From positions 33,297,466 through 33,361,465 of the forward strand of contig OX393577.1 in the NCBI GenBank assembly GCA_947652605.1: a DNA stretch of 64,000 nt, in the 5' to 3' direction. Source of the DNA: Elmis aenea. Lineage: Eukaryota > Arthropoda > Insecta > Coleoptera > Elmidae. The notes beneath the pieces were generated by a model. It was not told the origin of the DNA, did not search any database, and saw nothing but the letters and a program-made list of their open reading frames with translations. The translations under genes were made by a program, and so were the position numbers. Of the stretch, positions 60,005 to 64,000 are shown piece after piece (the stretch's first letter is position 1; every line of letters begins with the position of its first letter).

Positions 60005-61080
60005 CAGTGTTGCCACGAGACGAGACGAGACGAGATTTATCCATTCTCGATCTCGATCTCGAAAATTCTCGAACGTGCAATCTCGATCTCGAATTCGAGA
60101 ATCTCGAGTCTCGAATTTTAAGTTCGTGCAAACCGAATTTATACACTTGCAATGCTTTAACTAAGTGTCCCTGATGATAAAGAAATAACTTTAACTCTTT
60201 CAAGAGCAGCAAATGTCACTCAAAAAAAAACTTAGAAGGGTAAACAAATTTTATTTGAAATCTTTAACACTGAAGTGCACTCCACGTGCGAATCGGTTAT
60301 TTTGAAAGATATATTCACAATTACGTATTTAATGTAACATTTGCACTAACGTCCTGGGGCCGACAATTGCAAACAGAAGCAATACAACAATTTGAGGAAG
60401 TCTATAAAAACTTTTACTACAGAGATAATTCACCAAACCAAAATCAATTATCAGCTGATTCTGGACCAGATGATACCGATTCTGACGAAATGGGTCTTTT
60501 AATTTAACTGCCCTATTCTATTCCTATTTAATAAGTCCACAGCAACAATTAACAACTGGAGAACGGAAATCGATGACTATATAGCAATGCCACAAGAAAA
60601 TAAAGATTCAGACGTATTGGTTTGATGGAAAAGTCATCAAGTTTTATATCCAAACCTCGCCAGAATGGTTCGAGACTTTTTATGTATACAAGCAACCAGT
60701 GTACCAGCTGAACGAATGTTTTCGAAAGCTGGCTTGATTATTCGGAAACACCGCAACAGGCTTGACAGTGAGTCAGCAAGGGTATTGCTGTGCCTCAATG
60801 CTTGGCAATCTTGTAAATTTATTACACAATATTTAAAATAAATCAAAAGTTTAATTTGTAAGTGGTTTCCAAAAATTTATAAATAAAATATATATTAAAA
60901 CTTTTCGTAGTTTTTCTTTATGTAAAAATACTGTCGAGATCGAGAATCTCGTCTCGAATTTTCGAGACGATTGTTAATCTCGTCTCAAATTTTCCAGACA
61001 GAAAAATGCCTGTCTCGATCTCGAAATTCGAGACGAGACGAGACGAGATCGAGAATTGTCTCGTCTCGGCGGCAACACTA
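60005..61080 (+). mobile_element. hAT element with CAGTGTTGCC ends and GAGACGA/TCTCGA words
   Basis: It starts CAGTGTTGCCACGAGACGAG and ends CTCGGCGGCAACACTA, flanked by GGCGAGTG and GGCGTGTG (8 bp, one mismatch). The subterminal regions are arrays of GAGACGA, ATCTCGATCTCGA and TCTCGTCTCGA words. A degenerate transposase C-terminus lies inside (60286-60843). Confidence 0.85.
60286..60843 (+). pseudogene. hAT transposase C-terminal pseudogene
   Basis: A first frame (60286-60507) reads TSWGRQLQTEAIQQFEEVYK and ends in an acidic linker. After a frameshift, a second frame (60503-60843) reads NNWRTEIDDYIAMPQENKDS, DVLV*WKSHQVLYPNLARM, CIQATSVPAERMFSKAGLII and RKHRNRLDSESARVLLCLNA. This is the hAT C-terminal dimerisation domain. 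The in-frame TGA at 'V*W' replaces one Trp of the usual WW pair. The rest of the transposase is absent. Confidence 0.8.
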
Positions 61081-61409
61081 GGCGTGTGGGACAAAACATC
61101 TCTCAGACGACAATTTGTTGGGAAACCTTTTTTAATAGTTTTAAATTAACCTATTTGGTTTTAACGTCAGTCACTTAAGTATAAAACATTGTAAACAATT
61201 AACTTATTTTAAACCGCTTTTATTACTTTTTTAGTATATTTTTTTAAAAATTTTATATTGCTCATACTTGCAATGTCGCGTAGCATACGTAACGGTTCAA
61301 ATTTATATCCTCTTCCTTCAAAGCGTTGATTCGACTTGTTCATTTAATGTTAAAAGTTGAATATATTTTCATCTAACTATGGGCTTGAGTCACTAGTTAT
61401 TGTCTAGAG

Positions 61410-62219
61410 CAGGGGTGGGCAACATTTTGTATAACAGGGGCCAGAATAAGATTTACGTTTCGTCCGCGGGCCTTAGTAGTTAATGGACGCATTTTTGTTA
61501 CTTGTATTTTTTTCTGAAAGCCATCGAACTGGGCAATAATGTTGGACATTTGTATAGTCTTTTTCAAGATCAATTAGCAATTCTCGAAATTCTCGATGAC
61601 TTAATGCAGATTTTTTAATTGTGTTTATACAATTAGATACGACAGACATTACGTTTTCTAATTCCATAGATTTTGCGCATAGATTTTCTTGATGGATGAT
61701 GCAATGACAAATAAATAATTTAGAAAAATTCTCTTCTCCTATTTTTTGTTTAAATAAGGCAATGACTCCCTTATTTTACTTTTTTTATTACCTTTAATAA
61801 ATAAATATTAATTTTAATTAAATATTTCACTTTGAAACTATGCGACTATTTTACTACGACACTACGTGACTACACGGGGGTTTCACGAACAAAGAAACGA
61901 ATTGTCGAACATTTCCGACGTTAAACGATTATTGAACGTATCCGAAGTTTCTGCGTTACGACTTTCTGTTACGACGTTAGTACTAAATTATGAACAAAGA
62001 TGTAGCTATGTGTGTTTAATTTAAATAAGACGAATTATATCGAAAATTAAACTGTAGATCTGTCCTTTTTTCTTATGTTAGGTTCTAACCTAATCATTTT
62101 CTTTCAAATTTTTGCTTTTGAAAATATTTATTTATTATTTCTTCTAAAGATCTCGCGGGCCGGATTAGAACTTTACGCGGGCCGGAGTTGGCCCGCGGGC
62201 CGGAGGTTGCCCACCGTTG
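61410..62219 (-). mobile_element. hAT element A with CAGGGGTGGGCAAC ends
   Basis: It starts CAGGGGTGGGCAACATTTTG and ends CCGGAGGTTGCCCACCGTTG, with GCGGGCC/GGCCCGC words near both ends. Flanked by a perfect 8-bp duplication GTCTAGAG (61402-61409 and 62220-62227). Contains a transposase fragment on the minus strand. Confidence 0.9.
61473..61720 (-). pseudogene. hAT transposase fragment (GTF2IRD2/ZMYM-like group)
   Basis: The minus frame reads HCIIHQENLCAKSMELENVM, SVVSNCINTIKKSALSHREF, RELLIDLEKDYTNVQHYCPV and RWLSE. The H.IIHQ.LC...L and VRWLS blocks are typical of hAT transposases of the GTF2IRD2/ZMYM6-like group. It is a central piece only; after RWLSE the frame runs into the element's 3' DNA and stops. 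Confidence 0.75.
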
Positions 62220-62227
62220 GTCTAGAG

Positions 62228-62835
62228 CAGGGGTGGCCAAGCTCCTTGATAGTCCGAGCCATTTTTCAAAATTTGAAATTTTTCGCGAGCCGCAATTAAA
62301 TACGTATTTAAAAGGTATGCAAAAAAGGTATTAAATATTTTTTTTTTACAGAAATTATATTTATTGAAAACATAAATAAAAGTACAAAATATGTGTATTG
62401 AATTTAAATATTAAAAATTAAACACATTTATTTTATTTCTCTTGATAATTCTTTAAAATTTGGTGAATAATTGGTGACAGCACTTCTCAGTAATTCTTTG
62501 AGATGCTGGTTAAATAATACTGATCGGTGAAAATCGGTCTGGAGTCGGTCGATTACGGACGATTACGCCACTGTTTATGTTCGTTCGCGCAGTTTTCGAT
62601 GAGTCATATCATTCTTAACTTGGACGGAAATGAAATTTGTTACAACGTTGCACTTAGTCTTTCATATTTGTTGTCAGTAATTTAAAAGACATTTTGAAAC
62701 ACATACGGAACGATAATAATTTTTTTAAATATAATAGCACAAAAATGAAAAGGGAACTCGGGTACATTTATCGAGAGCCACAAATAATCCTTCAGAGCCG
62801 CATGTGGCTCGCGAGCCGCAGGTTGGCCACCCCTG
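62228..62835. mobile_element. hAT element B with CAGGGGTGGCCAAGC ends
   Basis: It starts CAGGGGTGGCCAAGCTCC and ends GCAGGTTGGCCACCCCTG. The duplication GTCTAGAG lies at 62220-62227 and 62836-62843, the left copy being shared with element A. GAGCCGCA/GCGAGCC words lie near the ends. No transposase remnant was recognised. Confidence 0.9.
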
Positions 62836-62868
62836 GTCTAGAGTCTAGACAGAGAACAAGCATGTTGG

Positions 62869-64000
62869 CAGGGGCGTTAACTTTGGGGGCCCTGGTCTAA
62901 TACTGTTTGGGGGCCTACCCACTTAATCCAAATTAACCCAAGTTTGGATTAGTTGTGATGACTCATTCGCCATTTTGCAGAAAAACTTTTTTACCCTTTT
63001 TAAATAGGAACAATAAACATCAAACAAATAAAAAATTAAATATATTAGGTATCTATTACTTTAAGTAACAAAAAAAAAAGAAACGACATACTTTTAGGTC
63101 AAAAATAAAGACTAAGAAAAAAATAAACAAAATTAATAAATATTTAATAATGAAATAAATAAAACATTCTAGTAGTTATATAATGTGGCTATTTTTAATA
63201 CATTATAGTCATTTAAAGCGCAACTCTTCTGCATTTTTTTTGCTGCAAATTCTTTAATTTGATTATCATATTGTAAATCTTTGGTTAAATCTGAATTTAT
63301 TGAAAGAATTGATAAATATTTTAATCTTTCATTCGTCATTGCTGTCCAATATTTGTTTTCTATATAGGACATCTTGGAGAAGGATCGCTCCGCCTCACAG
63401 ATGGTGATTGGCAACGCCAATTTTTTTTTAAAGATTGTATAGCAATTCGGCAAAACATCGACAAGCTTCTTTTCATAAATTAGTTTGAATATATATCACC
63501 GCATGAGTCGTATGAATCTGGCTTAGTCTGTAAGTAGGATTTTAAATGAATGCATTCATTGACTAAATGTTCGTCTATGTCATCCGAATAATAATCAACA
63601 TTACGTGCACTTTTCAAATCAATATTCTCGATATTAATGTCTTGCAAATCCATTAAAAATTTGAATCTTTTGCTAAATTCCCCATATCCCCATCTTCTGT
63701 TTAGATCCACAATTAACTTATCTAATGCAACGTTTAGCGTATCCCGTTTAAATTTTTCTGCTCCATTTAGCAAAACTTTCTCTGTAGATTTATCCGAAAA
63801 TTTGGAAGTAATACGTCTTTTTTATATCACTGTATTCTTTTTCCACACCGGTACTTAATTTTTTGGCTGTCTCCTCGTATTCGTTTAGTTTCAGATCTGA
63901 TTTTTCTTGTATGCTGCTCAAGAATGCTTCTAATGTAATTAATTTCTCACCACATATGTCTAAGCCTGTGGTCTGCACTTTTTTGTGAATCTCTCTAAAA
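62869..64000 (-). mobile_element. hAT element with ZMYM1-like transposase, cut by window end
   Basis: CAGGGGCGTTAACTTTGGGG at 62869 looks like a hAT end. The transposase remnant on the minus strand (63169-64000) terminates about 300 bp from it, as expected for a 3' end. The other end lies beyond the window. Confidence 0.7.
63169..64000 (-). pseudogene. hAT transposase (ZMYM1-like), C-terminal half, frameshifted
   Basis: The frame is open from the window edge to 63790 (GLDICGEKLITLEAFLSSIQ, then ETAKKLSTGVEKEYSDIKKT). It shifts, continues at 63773-63480 (AEKFKRDTLNVALDKLIVDL, NRRWGYGEFSKRFKFL), and shifts again near 63477. It ends with ALPITICEAERSFSKMSYIE and a basic tail. The AERSFSKM block is the hAT dimerisation motif of the ZMYM1/'52 kDa repressor'-like group. 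Two frameshifts make this copy inactive. The N-terminus lies outside the window. Confidence 0.8.

Noticed and set aside
59812..60212. Overlapping ORFs of 73-120 codons rich in Arg/Ser/Glu
   Set aside because: They run across the TCTCGATCTCGA word array at the left end of a hAT element and are repeat translations.

Overview
The window looks like AT-rich nuclear DNA of an insect or related arthropod. The reasons are roughly 30% GC, no dense coding, small exons with consensus GT-AG splice sites, and a heavy load of hAT, Tc1/mariner, pogo-like, PIF/Harbinger-like and TTAA-flanked (piggyBac-like) DNA transposons. I cannot name the species or order from sequence alone. There are no operons, tRNA or rRNA genes, CRISPR arrays or prokaryotic signals that I can support.

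The only convincing host coding sequence is on the minus strand at about 4.0-4.4 kb. One exon (4264-4355) has a strong acceptor, an ATG and a consensus donor. A second (3986-4057) lies about 200 bp downstream and continues in the same phase. The acceptor before the ATG means that 5' UTR exon(s) must lie at higher coordinates. Most of the remaining 60 kb is therefore plausibly a long first intron or the upstream region of this gene. A small GC-rich, TATA-preceded, donor-ended patch at 30.30-30.49 kb (minus) is one weak candidate for that upstream exon. The gene is not recognised.

The rest is a layered graveyard of DNA transposons, mostly non-autonomous. (1) hAT-type elements with CAG/TAG ends and 8-bp target duplications lie at 5.9, 12.7 (two, nested), 15.6, 25.8, 27.4, 32.3, 33.0, 34.0, 38.4, 49.9, 53.4, 60.0, 61.4 and 62.2 kb, with another running off the right edge from 62.9 kb. 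Many have interiors made of short self-complementary words. (2) Fold-back elements with TA targets and ends related to TACAGGGTG or TACCGGGTGATTCAG lie at 6.4, 19.4, 23.3, 24.6, 27.9, 37.3, 40.0, 41.8, 51.3 and 55.1 kb. (3) There are pogo-like, Harbinger-like and TTAA-type elements. (4) Four arrays have a degenerate period of about 16 nt.

Coding relics of transposases are visible. They are a palindromic Tc1/mariner transposase at 19.9-20.6 kb; a mariner pseudogene at 30.7-32.3 kb split by three later insertions; a short mariner N-terminal relic at 54.6 kb; and hAT C-terminal relics at 39.0, 60.3-60.8, 61.5-61.7 and 63.2-64.0 kb. All are broken, so nothing here looks capable of autonomous transposition.

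Nested insertions give a relative chronology in several places (12.7-14.1, 15.8-17.3, 30.7-33.5, 37.3-41.2 and 61.4-62.8 kb). No new enzymatic or defence system is evident. The most unusual material is structural: the ~16-nt periodic arrays, the hAT families built on self-complementary words, and the doubly used hAT target site.
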